Program-made: the position numbers and the translations under genes
Shown: one piece after another, positions 7,461 through 15,735 of the stretch
How the letters are laid out: every line of letters starts with the position of its first letter
Position numbering within the stretch: the stretch's first letter is position 1
The notes under the pieces: generated by a model
The model's input: only the letters and a program-made list of their open reading frames with translations
Database searches by the model: none
Told to the model about the DNA's origin: nothing
Source of the DNA: an uncultured Aurantimonas sp.
Lineage (GTDB): Bacteria; Pseudomonadota; Alphaproteobacteria; Rhizobiales; Rhizobiaceae
DNA: 54,243 bases
Reading direction: 5' to 3'
NCBI GenBank assembly: GCA_947488615.1
Contig: CANKZU010000019.1
Location: forward strand, 1-54,243

Positions 7461-8819
7461 TCAGGCGACGATGGCCGCCTTGGTGCCGGCGACGATCGGT
7501 TCGGCGGTCGTCGCGATGATCGGTGAGAGGAAGCGGGATTCTGCCTGATAGCTGTACTGGTCCGTGGCCGGATCGTATTCGAGGACCTGGCTCTGCAGCG
7601 TGCCCTGATAGGTATAGGCAAGGGCGCCGGGCGGCACCGCAAAGCTGATCGTTTCCGAGGTTTCCTTGGAATATTGCTCGGTGAAGGAGATGGAAAAGCC
7701 GACCGTCACCTTGCCTTTGGCCAGCACGATCCCGGCCTCGAATTCCGCGCCGATGCTGATCTCCTGGGTGCTGGAGAAGGAGAAGCCGGTGGTCACGCTC
7801 TTGGCGTAGGTCGACGTCGCCTTGGAGCGGGTGTTGTCGATGCTGCCGATGTTCTGCAGGTCGGGAGCGAACAGCACGATCACCTCCGCCTTTTGCGAAG
7901 TGGCGACCAGGGGCAGGCTCTTGCGGAACGTATCGGCGTCGGCGGGCGGGCGCGTATCGAAGATCTTGACCGTCGTATCCTTGGCCGGGATGCCGCCGAG
8001 CAGATAGCCGCGACCGCCGAAGGACTTGCCCTTGAAATGCGCCTGGGCGGCGGCAAGGTCGGCGTTCATGGCGGCTATGCTGCTGTAGAGCACCGCCCGC
8101 GCCGTCACATCGAGCGTCGTATCGTGCTGCAAGGCCTTCTTCTTCTTCTTGTAATCCTTGATCACCAGGTGCCAGTCGACCCCAAGAACGCCGACGCCGT
8201 CGGCTTCCTTGGTGTTCGGATCGTAGTTCTCGACGAGAAAGATGACGCGGCTGTCCTTCTTGTCGTAATCCTTCGCCTCGGCATCGTTGAGAGGGCTGAT
8301 CGCGTTGGAGAAGACAGACTCGATCGAGCCCTTGTCCAATCCCTTGACGAGAGCCGAGGACGCTGTCGTGGCGAGATTGGCGAAGGCGGTCTTGATCGAC
8401 TCCACTGAATCGTAGCGCTGCTTGAAGTTCTCGGAATCGGCCGTGCCGGTGAAGCTTGGCCGATTAGCGCGCAGCCAGTCGAAATGCTCCTGATAGACGA
8501 TATATTCCAGCTCCGGAGCGTAGCCGATCGCGGTGCTGCTGGGCTTCCAGTTGCCCACTGACGACACCGCGAGGTCGTCCATCAACCCCTCCAGGACGTC
8601 TTCGCCTTTCGCCGCCGGCTTGAGGATGCTGTAGGTCTGTATCGCGCCGTTAGGAATTCGGTCCTCGACTTCCTCGATGAATTGCTTCAATTGCGCGGGG
8701 TCCGTGTATTCACAAGTCAGGCCGATATTGGCCAGTTGCGTTTTCAATTCCTCCGGCGTGAGCGCGGTCGGCGTCGCCGCATCGAGGTCGATCTTGATGG
8801 TCTTTTGGGGGATTGGCAT
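7461..8819 (-). CDS. putative aerolysin-like (ETX/MTX2-type) beta-pore-forming protein
   Basis: A 452-residue protein of unknown family overall. Residues about 341-410 have the look of an aerolysin-family insertion/stem region: SVTTGFSFSSTQEISIGAEF and KVTVGFSISFTEQYSKE alternate Ser/Thr with hydrophobic residues, and then SETISFAVPPGALAYTYQG gives the typical VPP turn that leads into the long C-terminal strand. The first 200 residues are mixed alpha/beta without a recognised lectin or receptor domain. An odd YKKKKK run occurs near residues 228-233. There is no Sec signal or lipobox, so export would need cell lysis or another route. GGAAG lies before the ATG. It is unrelated to the methanopterin genes on both sides, has AT-rich DNA upstream and a terminator downstream, and looks acquired. 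The pore-forming assignment rests on pattern recognition only. Confidence 0.55.
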   Translation of the reverse strand: MPIPQKTIKIDLDAATPTALTPEELKTQLANIGLTCEYTDPAQLKQFIEEVEDRIPNGAIQTYSILKPAAKGEDVLEGLMDDLAVSSVGNWKPSSTAIGYAPELEYIVYQEHFDWLRANRPSFTGTADSENFKQRYDSVESIKTAFANLATTASSALVKGLDKGSIESVFSNAISPLNDAEAKDYDKKDSRVIFLVENYDPNTKEADGVGVLGVDWHLVIKDYKKKKKALQHDTTLDVTARAVLYSSIAAMNADLAAAQAHFKGKSFGGRGYLLGGIPAKDTTVKIFDTRPPADADTFRKSLPLVATSQKAEVIVLFAPDLQNIGSIDNTRSKATSTYAKSVTTGFSFSSTQEISIGAEFEAGIVLAKGKVTVGFSISFTEQYSKETSETISFAVPPGALAYTYQGTLQSQVLEYDPATDQYSYQAESRFLSPIIATTAEPIVAGTKAAIVA

Positions 8820-9125
8820 CGGGGCTTCCTTTCATGACAGAGCGATGAATCGGAAAGACCTGCACGCAACGGCGTCGCGACATGCGCGACAGGAGAGTGC
8901 GGGCAGCACCAAGCTTGCTGCAACTATGACGTTTGGTCAATATTGAAATACAATTTTAAGTTATAAAGTGGGCGAGTGGGAAAATCGCTTTCGCTTTCAA
9001 GTAATTATCTGTCACCGTTTGGTTGACGGAGCTGCGATTGAGGGGTAAGGGCGATATTCGGCGGCCGCGGCGTCATGGCGCGGGGCGGCCATTCGCCGTC
9101 TGATCGTGGCGAACGCTGGACTGGT
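8820..9125. other. AT-rich intergenic region upstream of the aerolysin-like gene
   Basis: No gene is visible here. Bases about 8930-9010 are distinctly AT-rich against the GC-rich surroundings (for example aatattgaaatacaatttt). They probably contain the leftward promoter of the gene starting at 8819, but several weak -35/-10 pairs fit and none stands out. A 6-bp perfect inverted repeat (GTCGCG 8874-8879, CGCGAC 8885-8890) would lie in that gene's leader. The right end (9030-9125) is GC-rich and follows the 3' end of the leftward MfnF-like gene. Confidence 0.5.
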
Positions 9126-10154
9126 TCAGCCGCGGCTTTCGGCCAATAGCGCCAGAGCCGCCGCTGGCGCGGCGCGGCAGATGTCGTCGCGCATTTCGCC
9201 CGGGCAATCGAACAGATCGGAGAAGTCGACGACGCCGCGGTCGAGGCGGGCCGCGAGGCGCCGCAGCACAGGCCGCCCGGCGCCGGCGACGACCACAGGC
9301 GCATCGTCGGACAGTTCCTCGCGCGACAAGACCTGCAGCGCCGCGTCGTGGATGTGCCGCATCTGCGCCTCGGCGAAGGCATGGGCGAGCCATTCCCAGG
9401 CGCCGTCGCCGGCATCCGCGGCATCCATGCCCACCATGCGGGCGAGGCGCCGGCGTGAGGCATCGACCGTCTTTTCCTGATTGTCGGCGGCCGGATGCAG
9501 ATCGTCGGCCTCGTCGAGGATGCCGATGACGCGCTGGACGTCCGCCATCGTGGCAAAGGACTCGTTCATCACCGGGATTGAGCGACCGGCGAATGGGACA
9601 CGCTTTTCCACCGCCATCAGGTGCGTGCGGGTATAGCCTTGGTAGACCAGTTCGCCGTGAACGAGGCGGTCACGGTCGGTGAAGCCGCGGGCGCGGACGT
9701 GGCCGTCGCTGACCGGCACGATGTCCGTCGTGGTCGAGCCCATGTCGAGAAACAGCGCTTCCTCGATCGAGGCGGCGGCGAGCGCCGCGCTGGCATGCCA
9801 GTTCGCCGAGGCGATCTCGGCCGCATGGGCGGCGGCATCGCCTGTCGAGACGAAGCCCGCGGCGCCGGCATAGAGCGAGATGTCGCCGGACAAACGCTCG
9901 GTGAAGACCCGGGTCAGCTGCTCGACGCCCTCCCGGCGCGAGGCGAAGATATCGGACAGTTCCCCGGTCATGGTGATCGCGTGGCGCTCGACGCCGGAGA
10001 CCTCGTTGAGAATGGTCGCGAGAGCGGTATCGAGATGATCAAGGCCCTGCCAGATCGGGCTTGGCTCCTGCCAGACTTTCAGGACGCGGTCCCCCTCGGC
10101 CAGCGCCGCCTTTAGATGCGCGCCACCGACATCCCACCCCAGCGTTCTCGTCAT
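9126..10154 (-). CDS. mfnF: MfnF-like hydantoinase/oxoprolinase-fold protein of H4MPT-linked C1 transfer
   Basis: A 342-residue ASKHA-fold protein of the hydantoinase/oxoprolinase group (COG1548 type). It starts TLGWDVGGAHLKAAL, with further phosphate motifs ITMTGELSD and LFLDMGSTTTDIVPV. C-terminal PVVVAGAGRPVLRRLA closes the nucleotide-binding cleft. Methylotroph versions are known as H4MPT-linked C1 transfer pathway proteins. The methanogen homologue MfnF joins the aminomethylfuran diphosphate to the glutamyl-tyramine part of methanofuran, and I infer the same step here on methylofuran. The ATG at 10154 is chosen because family proteins begin at the GWDVGG strand; the longer frame from 10283 overlaps the divergent gene. 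Transcribed away from the HisA-like gene, with 73 bp between the starts. Confidence 0.82.
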   Translation of the reverse strand: MTRTLGWDVGGAHLKAALAEGDRVLKVWQEPSPIWQGLDHLDTALATILNEVSGVERHAITMTGELSDIFASRREGVEQLTRVFTERLSGDISLYAGAAGFVSTGDAAAHAAEIASANWHASAALAAASIEEALFLDMGSTTTDIVPVSDGHVRARGFTDRDRLVHGELVYQGYTRTHLMAVEKRVPFAGRSIPVMNESFATMADVQRVIGILDEADDLHPAADNQEKTVDASRRRLARMVGMDAADAGDGAWEWLAHAFAEAQMRHIHDAALQVLSREELSDDAPVVVAGAGRPVLRRLAARLDRGVVDFSDLFDCPGEMRDDICRAAPAAALALLAESRG

Positions 10155-10227
10155 GCTATTCCTGTCCGCTTCTGATACGCACCATCCTATACCATCGAAT
10201 GTTCGCGTGACGCGACCCGGAGGTTTT

Positions 10228-10926
10228 ATGCGGATCATTCCGGTGCTCGACATCATGGGCGGTCTCGTCGTGCGCGGGGTCATGGGCGATCGCCAGGCCT
10301 ACCGGCCGATCGAAACCCCGCTCAGCGACAGCGCGGATCCCGTCGCCGTTGCCAAGGGGCTGGCGGGACTGGGGGACTTTTCCGCCTTCTATGTCGCCGA
10401 CCTCGACGCGATCGAAGGGCGGCCACCGAATGCGGCCGCGCTGTCCGCGCTGGGCGAGGCCTTTGCGGACACTGCGTTCTGGGTCGATGTCGGCCTGCGG
10501 ACGGCGACCGATGCCGAACGCCTGCAGTTGGCGCCGTGTCAGCACGCCGTGATGGGCACCGAATCGATCGCGGACGCCGCGGTTCTTGCGGCGCTCACCC
10601 GGCCGGAGCAGGCCATCCTGTCGCTGGATTTCAAGGGCGATGAGTTTCTGGGGGCGCCGGAGATTCTCCAGGATACGGCGCTCTGGCCGGACCGGGTGAT
10701 CGTCATGACGCTGGCGCGGGTCGGCAGCGGCGCCGGGCCGGATCTCGACCGCCTTGGCGCCATCGTCGCGCGCGCTGAGGGACGGGCGGTCTACGCGGCC
10801 GGCGGCGTGAGGGGACCGGAGGACATCGAGGCGCTGAAACAGGCCGGGGTCGCCGGCGCGCTGGTGTCGACCGCGCTGCATGACGGGTGGCTGTCGCCGG
10901 AGGCGCTGCGGCGCTTTTGCCGCTGA
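10228..10926 (+). CDS. HisA-like TIM-barrel protein of the H4MPT cluster
   Basis: A 232-residue half-barrel-repeat protein related to HisA/HisF (COG1411 type). It begins MRIIPVLDIMGGLVVRGVMGDR, has the central YVADLDAIEG strand that matches the HisA catalytic Asp region, LSLDFKGDEF in the second half, and the C-terminal phosphate loops YAAGGVRGPEDI and GALVSTALHDG. Homologues accompany methanopterin genes in methanogens and methylotrophs and are distinct from the histidine pathway. The function is unproven; ribosyl-phosphate chemistry in methanopterin or furan synthesis is a reasonable guess. GGAGG at 10219-10223 sits five bases before the ATG and fixes this start. It diverges from the MfnF-like gene. 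Confidence 0.82.
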   Translation: MRIIPVLDIMGGLVVRGVMGDRQAYRPIETPLSDSADPVAVAKGLAGLGDFSAFYVADLDAIEGRPPNAAALSALGEAFADTAFWVDVGLRTATDAERLQLAPCQHAVMGTESIADAAVLAALTRPEQAILSLDFKGDEFLGAPEILQDTALWPDRVIVMTLARVGSGAGPDLDRLGAIVARAEGRAVYAAGGVRGPEDIEALKQAGVAGALVSTALHDGWLSPEALRRFCR

Positions 10927-10934
10927 GGGCAGCG

Positions 10935-10959
10935 AAAAGGGGCCGCTCGGGCCCCTTTT
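10935..10959. terminator. bidirectional terminator between HisA-like gene and fae
   Basis: A perfect 10-bp stem (AAAAGGGGCC 10935-10944, GGCCCCTTTT 10950-10959) with loop GCTCG. The stem ends in A/T tracts on both sides, so it can form a T-ended terminator in either direction. It lies just after the HisA-like stop and about 118 bp downstream of the fae stop. Confidence 0.85.
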
Positions 10960-11076
10960 CCATTGATCTCTTCCTTGGAAGGTCGGTCTCTACTGGAAAC
11001 CGAATTTGGCGGCCAATCGCCGGAGAAGGCCGGCGGGCATCGCCGGCTTGTCGTCTTTTCCGGGATGGTCTCTTGT

Positions 11077-11586
11077 CTAAGCCCCGGCGAACGGGTGCGC
11101 CGCCGTACCCTTCTTGGCAACAACTTCCTGCGCCGTCGGCGTGCCCTTGATGGCGCGCTCGATGGATTCCATCGTGGCCTGATAGTTGTAGTCGCGAATT
11201 TTCGCGTCGTCCTCGGCCTCCCAGTGGATGAAGACGCCGACGCAGATGAACAGATCGTCGGCCTCGGCCGCCGGGATGATGCCCTTTTCGACCGAGTCGG
11301 CGACGGCGCGCGCGACGGCGGTCTGGGCCGGGCCGAACATCTGGACGGCCTGCTTGGCGCCCTTGATGGTGACCTTGTTGAACATCACCGTGTTCGGCTT
11401 GCACGGCAGATTCGGGGCCACCACCGCGAGCAGCGTGGTGAAGCCGTCCTTGTTGTTGGTCAGCGAGTTGCAGAACGCCGATTCCGCCGCGCTGCCGCGC
11501 GGTCCGATGATGAGGTCGATATGGGCGACTTCGTTGCCTTCGCCGACGAGCGACTCGCCGACCATGACCTTGTTGACGGTTGCCAT
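11077..11586 (-). CDS. fae: formaldehyde-activating enzyme
   Basis: A 169-residue protein matching Fae over its whole length. Fae condenses formaldehyde with H4MPT to methylene-H4MPT in the cytosol, the entry to the formaldehyde oxidation pathway. The N-terminus has [20 protein letters not shown] with the catalytic His at residue 22, then [35 protein letters not shown] and a C-terminal AHPFAGA. GGAGG lies seven bases before the ATG. The gene is the last of the leftward H4MPT operon but is separated from the CitG-like gene by 244 bp with strong hairpins and a possible leader ORF, suggesting its own promoter or leader control of this usually very abundant enzyme. Confidence 0.98.
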   Translation of the reverse strand: MATVNKVMVGESLVGEGNEVAHIDLIIGPRGSAAESAFCNSLTNNKDGFTTLLAVVAPNLPCKPNTVMFNKVTIKGAKQAVQMFGPAQTAVARAVADSVEKGIIPAAEADDLFICVGVFIHWEAEDDAKIRDYNYQATMESIERAIKGTPTAQEVVAKKGTAAHPFAGA

Positions 11587-11589
11587 GAG

Positions 11590-11700
11590 CTATTCCTCCA
11601 CAAATAGGCTGCTAACTGGTCCGGCGTCCCCGCCGGCCCGGTTAAAGAACTTCCGATTCCCGAAAGGCAAACACATCCACGCGCCTGGATTAGGCCGCAC
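11590..11700 (-). CDS. possible 36-codon leader ORF upstream of fae
   Basis: On the reverse strand a GTG at 11700 opens a 36-codon frame that ends in TAG at 11592-11590, three bases before the fae ATG. A very strong ribosome binding site (GGGAGGAGG, 11716-11708) lies seven bases before the GTG. The peptide starts MRPNPGAWMCLPFGNRKFF and has no known match. The fae ribosome binding site lies inside its last codons, so translation of the two could be coupled. It could instead be a chance frame in a structured leader; only conservation in relatives would decide. Confidence 0.35.
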   Translation of the reverse strand: MRPNPGAWMCLPFGNRKFFNRAGGDAGPVSSLFVEE

Positions 11701-11720
11701 GACCGTTCCTCCTCCCGGTC

Positions 11721-11778
11721 GCCGGACCCGACAGGTCCGGCATACGGCTATCCTTGTTGGCGGCGTCCCGCACGGGAC
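11721..11778 (-). promoter_or_regulatory. structured 5' leader of fae
   Basis: Two perfect hairpins lie in the fae leader: an 8-bp stem GCCGGACC/GGTCCGGC with a 5-base loop (11721-11741) and a 6-bp stem GTCCCG/CGGGAC with a 2-base loop (11765-11778). A third (CCGGCG/CGCCGG) lies nearer the gene at about 11631-11646. A TTGACC at 11805-11800 could be a -35 box, but no good -10 follows. The hairpins may stabilise the fae mRNA, end the upstream operon, or act as a control element. No known riboswitch consensus was recognised. Confidence 0.45.
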
Positions 11779-11830
11779 CGGTTAGCCAGATAGCAAAAGG
11801 GTCAAATGGCCCCCTATGAACGACAGTCAA

Positions 11831-12715
11831 TCACCACCGAACGGCTTCCGCAAGGTTCATTGCGAAAAGGCTGGCGACGGTCAGATCGGCCGATGTGCCG
11901 GGATTGACGCCTTCGCCTTTGAGTTCGGCGTCGAAGCTGAGGGCGAGGGCGAGCGCCGCGTCCGGATTTGACTCTTGCTTCAAACGCTTGGCGAATTCGC
12001 GCATCCGCTTGCGGACGGATTCGGCGCGGCCTGGACCGAATTTGCGCCGGATATGGCTGTCGGGAAAACGGCTGGAGAAGGCGAGAAAACAGTCGAGGGC
12101 CGGACCCAGTCCCGGCGACGGTTTTCCGGCCGAATCGGCGGCTGCGATCGCGGCGACGCCGATCTCGAAGACCTCGCGAAACCCGTTGGCATATTGCCGG
12201 GCGACGAGGTCGTCCGCTTCGGCGAGGCGCATCGCCTCGACCAATCCGATCGACGGCGCGGAGCGGACGTCGTGCGATGCTCGTTCGCCAAGACCGCCGG
12301 GGGAGGCGAGTGCGATCGCCGCGAAGACGTCCCGCGCATCCTGCGGCCCGAGATCGGCGAGGACGGCTTCCAGCGCGCGGCGCAACGTGTCCAGGCGCGC
12401 GTCCGACTTTGCGGAGAGATCGCCGGCGATTTCTGCGGCCGCGGCGAGCGGCGCGGCAAGGAGCACGATGCCGAGATTGGTGTTCATGCCGGTCGCCGCC
12501 CAGCTTGCCTCGGTGGCGCCGCGAATGCGGGCACCGACGCTGACCCCCGGCATGGCGATGAAGGGGGCCGCCGCGAGCGCGCTGGCCTCGAATGTCGCCG
12601 CGTTCATGCTGTGGCCGGGGGCAAAACGGTGGACATTGCCGGGCTTGGCGGCGTCGAGTTCGGCCCGGCAGGCGGCAAGGAAGGCCGCCTCGACCATGGC
12701 CGGTTCGATGCTCAT
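11831..12715 (-). CDS. CitG-like (triphosphoribosyl-dephospho-CoA synthase family) protein of the H4MPT cluster
   Basis: A 294-residue protein of the CitG/MdcB family. Characteristic segments are ELDAAKPGNVHRFAPGHSMN near residue 20, GATEASWAATGMNTNLGIVLLAAPLA near 65-95 and the C-terminal VNPGTSADLTVASLFAMNL. In citrate and malonate lyase systems this family attaches ribosyl units to dephospho-CoA; in methylotrophs a paralogue (often called orf7) is conserved with fae and mch, and a phosphoribosyl-transfer step in methanopterin synthesis is inferred, not shown. Its ATG overlaps the stop of the RimK-like gene by four bases (ATGA), so the two are translationally coupled. Confidence 0.82.
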   Translation of the reverse strand: MSIEPAMVEAAFLAACRAELDAAKPGNVHRFAPGHSMNAATFEASALAAAPFIAMPGVSVGARIRGATEASWAATGMNTNLGIVLLAAPLAAAAEIAGDLSAKSDARLDTLRRALEAVLADLGPQDARDVFAAIALASPGGLGERASHDVRSAPSIGLVEAMRLAEADDLVARQYANGFREVFEIGVAAIAAADSAGKPSPGLGPALDCFLAFSSRFPDSHIRRKFGPGRAESVRKRMREFAKRLKQESNPDAALALALSFDAELKGEGVNPGTSADLTVASLFAMNLAEAVRW

Positions 12716-13659
12716 TCGGCTGCCGACAGAGGCCGAGAGGCGCCGGCCGCGCGCCGCGATTCAACGCGCGCCAGAAGATCGCGCGCGCGGATCGCGGCGA
12801 GGTCGCAGCCGGTGGCCTTTTTCAGCCCGGTCCAGGCTGGCATCGAATTGACCTCGATGATCTGGGCGCGTCCGGCCGCGTCGCGCAGGAGATCGACGCC
12901 GCAGAAATCGCCGCCGACGGCCTCGGTCGCGGCGACCGCGAGGGCCTCGAGGTCACCGTCGGGCGGCATCGGCAGCGGCTCGGCGCCCTGCTTGACGTTG
13001 GTGATCCAGGAGGCGGCCTGGCGCCGCATCAATGCGGCCGCGCGGCCGGCCGAGACGAGGACGCGGACGTCGCTCCAGCGCCCGGCCGTTTCGACGCCCG
13101 CAAAGCGCTGCAGATAATAGACGCCGCCGGCGATCTCATCGGCCGTCGGCAGATCGTCGGCGGTGCGAATCAGCTTCAATCCCTTGCCCTGCGCCCCGAA
13201 CAGCGGCTTCAGCACCATCGGGGCCGCCTCCAGCTCCACGATCCGTGCGGCTTCGGCGCGGTTTTCGACGGCGTAGCTGCGCGGGCTCGGCAGCCCGGCA
13301 CGGGCAAGAAGGAAGCTGGTCATCGACTTGTCGACACAGTTCTCGATCGCCTGCGCGTCGTTCGATACGAGGACTCCGAGCCGGGCAAGGGCATGCAGGA
13401 CGCCGAGCCGGCGGGTGACCTGCTCGAAGCTTCCTTCATCCATCGTGCGGACGCAGACGGCGTCGGGAAGGTTTTCGCCGAAATGCGGGATTTCCAGGCC
13501 GCTGGCCGAGCCGGTATCGAAACCAATCTCGGCGAGACCCACTGTATGAACCTCCACTGCGAGGTCGCCGAATGCCTTGATCAGCTCGCGGGCGTGCCGG
13601 TCGATCCGCCCGGTGACGAGCAGAATCCGCGCCGGACCCAGGGAGCGCTCATCAATCAA
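12712..13659 (-). CDS. RimK-type ATP-grasp ligase of the H4MPT cluster
   Basis: A 315-residue ATP-grasp protein of the RimK family. Residues 100-250 include the ATP-binding Lys segments APMVLKPLFGAQGKGLKLI and the DVRVLVSAGR strand. The metal site reads GGDFCGVDLLRD followed by IIEVNSMPAWTGL. Archaeal relatives (MptN/CofF) add glutamate to methanopterin or F420, so a glutamylation step on the H4MPT analogue or methylofuran is likely. It sits between mch and the CitG-like gene with overlaps at both ends. The frame opens with a TTG at 13659 that overlaps the mch stop by eight bases; no clear ribosome binding site is seen, so the exact start is uncertain (a CTG seven codons on is an alternative). 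Confidence 0.82.
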   Translation of the reverse strand: MIDERSLGPARILLVTGRIDRHARELIKAFGDLAVEVHTVGLAEIGFDTGSASGLEIPHFGENLPDAVCVRTMDEGSFEQVTRRLGVLHALARLGVLVSNDAQAIENCVDKSMTSFLLARAGLPSPRSYAVENRAEAARIVELEAAPMVLKPLFGAQGKGLKLIRTADDLPTADEIAGGVYYLQRFAGVETAGRWSDVRVLVSAGRAAALMRRQAASWITNVKQGAEPLPMPPDGDLEALAVAATEAVGGDFCGVDLLRDAAGRAQIIEVNSMPAWTGLKKATGCDLAAIRARDLLARVESRRAAGASRPLSAAE

Positions 13660-14623
13660 AGGAGGCGTCGACGAGCTTGGGATCGACCGCGCCGCCTCTG
13701 AATGTCTCTCCAGTTTCCAAGGCTACGACGGCGACCTCGGCCGGTGAGAACAGCATCGGGTCTATCTTGTAGAAGTCGCCCTTGTACTGGCGGAAAATCT
13801 CCGCGAAGGGCGTGCCGTAATCCTTCGAGGTGCTGCTCGGAAGCTGTTCGGCAAGCTTCCGGGCGTCGGCGGCGGGGCCGGTGACGTGAAGGAGGATGCG
13901 GCCGCCATAGATCACCGCGTCGTTGGTGCGGCCCATCGCTGTCACGAAATCCGGATGCGGGGGGCTGAGCGGGGCGGTGCCCATGCCCTCGACGATGTGC
14001 GACAGGTCGAATTTCAGCTCATGCGCCTTGTGCAGGGCGACTTCGACGACGCGGCCGACGATCTGCACGGAGCCGGCGAGGCTCTGGGTCGGCGCGAAGA
14101 CGATGACGAGATTGTCCGGCGCGACATCGCAGTCCGCGGCGATCTGGCGGACCAGCTTTTCAGGCGGCGGGCTGGCGGCTTCGAGCACCAATGTCGCGAC
14201 GTCGCCGCGGTCGGCATAGGCGATGTGCTTGAACAACTCCTCCTTGCCGGCGAGCGCGCGGGCCGGGCCCGAGCCCATCGAGAAATAAGGATCCTCGCCG
14301 TCGCCGCTTTTCAGCTGCCAGCCGGCATACTGGCTGGCGAGACAGGCCACGACCGGCTGCGAGGAGCGGACGGTCAAGGTGAACGGCCAGCGCGGCAGAT
14401 GGGACGCGGCCTCGAGGTTCACCGTGCCGAGGCCGCCAAGACAGATCTCGGTGATCAGCCGGCCGGCCTCCAGGCTGCCGGGAACCGATGCGCCCGCGTC
14501 GATCAGGGTCTCCCCGGCGGGGCCGGTCGCGATGGCGAGCCTGAGTTCGGCGGCCCGCGTCTTCATCGCCGCGACCAACGGGACAACGCCCTGGTTCACC
14601 GATAGCCTCTGCGCCCCGGTCAT
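13652..14623 (-). CDS. mch: methenyltetrahydromethanopterin cyclohydrolase
   Basis: A 323-residue Mch, which hydrolyses methenyl-H4MPT to 5-formyl-H4MPT, the third step of the H4MPT formaldehyde oxidation route. Family segments are visible in order: SVNQGVVPLVAAM at the start, ITEICLGGLGTVNLEAAS, SSQPVVACLASQYAGWQL, YFSMGSGPARALAGKEELF, FDLSHIVEGMGTAPLSPPHPD and MGRTNDAVIYGGRILLHV. The ATG at 14623 overlaps the stop of the upstream ATP-grasp gene, and the family begins here; the frame open to 14722 adds low-complexity residues only. Length is normal for the family. Confidence 0.97.
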   Translation of the reverse strand: MTGAQRLSVNQGVVPLVAAMKTRAAELRLAIATGPAGETLIDAGASVPGSLEAGRLITEICLGGLGTVNLEAASHLPRWPFTLTVRSSQPVVACLASQYAGWQLKSGDGEDPYFSMGSGPARALAGKEELFKHIAYADRGDVATLVLEAASPPPEKLVRQIAADCDVAPDNLVIVFAPTQSLAGSVQIVGRVVEVALHKAHELKFDLSHIVEGMGTAPLSPPHPDFVTAMGRTNDAVIYGGRILLHVTGPAADARKLAEQLPSSTSKDYGTPFAEIFRQYKGDFYKIDPMLFSPAEVAVVALETGETFRGGAVDPKLVDASFD

Positions 14624-15735
14624 GCCGCTCTCCTCCCCACCCGTTCTTGCATGTCGGCGACGCGACTGTCGAACAGCCCCCGCGCCGCGGCCGGGGTCGC
14701 CGCCTCGGCGACGATCGTGCAAAGTGGCTGGCCGGCATGGAACACGACCGGCGGGGCGGAACGGTCGCGCGTCCAGTCCGGCCAGATGAAGTGCTCCGGC
14801 AGGGTGACCTCATCGTCCGCCCAGGCAAGACCGGTGGCGCGCACCTGACGCGGGCCGGCGAAGCGGTCCGGCAATCGCCCCTGACAGGCGCCGAGATGCA
14901 GGGCGAACAGCGGCTCCGCGTCGGTGTCGAAGACGTCGATGGTGGCGCCGCCGCGCGGATTGACTTCGAGCATGACCGGGTCGTCGGGGGTGAGTACGAA
15001 ATCGACACTACAGAGGCCGGTGAGAGGGTGGCGCGCCACGAGGCGTTGGATCTGGGCCAGCATCCGGCGTCCCGCCGGTTCGGGCGCCTGCAAGGGGCCG
15101 ACCGCGCCGCCATAGCGGTAAGGTTCGGCGACGGAGGGCGCGGACCATTGCCGGGTGAAGCCGAGCAGCGCGAGTTTTCCGCCGGCGGCGACGATGGCCG
15201 CCGACCACCGCTCGCCGGCGACGAAGCGCTGAAAATAACGGTCCGGCGCCGGGGGCGCGCTTGCCGCCGGTTGCACATGGCTGCCGCCGGCGCCGCCGAT
15301 CTGCTTCGACAGCCAACGAGCCGCATCCTCAGGCGGCTCTCGGCGTATCCCGGGATGGGAGACGTCGGCCTCGACGCAGAGCGCGGCAAAGCGCTCGGGG
15401 TCCTTGAGCGTCCGCAGGGTAGCCGCGTCATTGCCGAGCAGCGGCCAGCGCGCCGCGATCGCCTCGATCAGCTTCGGCCGGTCCTCGAAGCCGGCGCCGT
15501 AGACGAAGCCGACCGGCGACCGGCCTTTCGCCAGCCGGTCCAGCGCGTCCAGAAGATCGCCGCCGTCGAATCCGTCCGGGTAATGGCCGCGCAGAACCTC
15601 GCCGCGAAGGGCGCTCTCCTTCAGGTCGAGATCACCGAAGAAATCGACCGCCAGCGCGTCGTAGCCGGCGCGCCGCGCGCTCGCGGCGATTTGCCGGGCC
15701 GAGAAGGCGGCGACGAGGACGGTCGGGCGGGTCAT
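14620..15735 (-). CDS. ATP-grasp carboligase-like protein of the H4MPT cluster
   Basis: A 371-residue protein with an N-terminal Rossmann-like domain (VLVAAFSARQIAASARRAGYDALAVD) and an ATP-grasp core. The core shows KQIGGAGGSHVQP, YFQRFVAGERWSAAIVAAGG and LCSVDFVLTPDD followed by VMLEVNPRGGATID, the Mg/ATP-binding Glu-Asn pair. It resembles COG2232-type predicted carboligases that travel with H4MPT genes (one of the conserved methylotroph orfs). Candidate roles are the tyrosine/tyramine-glutamate ligation of methylofuran or glutamyl tailing; the sequence does not decide. Start and stop overlap mtdB and mch by four bases each. Confidence 0.78.
   Translation of the reverse strand: MTRPTVLVAAFSARQIAASARRAGYDALAVDFFGDLDLKESALRGEVLRGHYPDGFDGGDLLDALDRLAKGRSPVGFVYGAGFEDRPKLIEAIAARWPLLGNDAATLRTLKDPERFAALCVEADVSHPGIRREPPEDAARWLSKQIGGAGGSHVQPAASAPPAPDRYFQRFVAGERWSAAIVAAGGKLALLGFTRQWSAPSVAEPYRYGGAVGPLQAPEPAGRRMLAQIQRLVARHPLTGLCSVDFVLTPDDPVMLEVNPRGGATIDVFDTDAEPLFALHLGACQGRLPDRFAGPRQVRATGLAWADDEVTLPEHFIWPDWTRDRSAPPVVFHAGQPLCTIVAEAATPAAARGLFDSRVADMQERVGRRAA

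Noticed and set aside
8925..8950. TTGACC half-site (reverse strand) upstream of the aerolysin-like gene as a second RutR operator
   Set aside because: Only one half of the palindrome is present.
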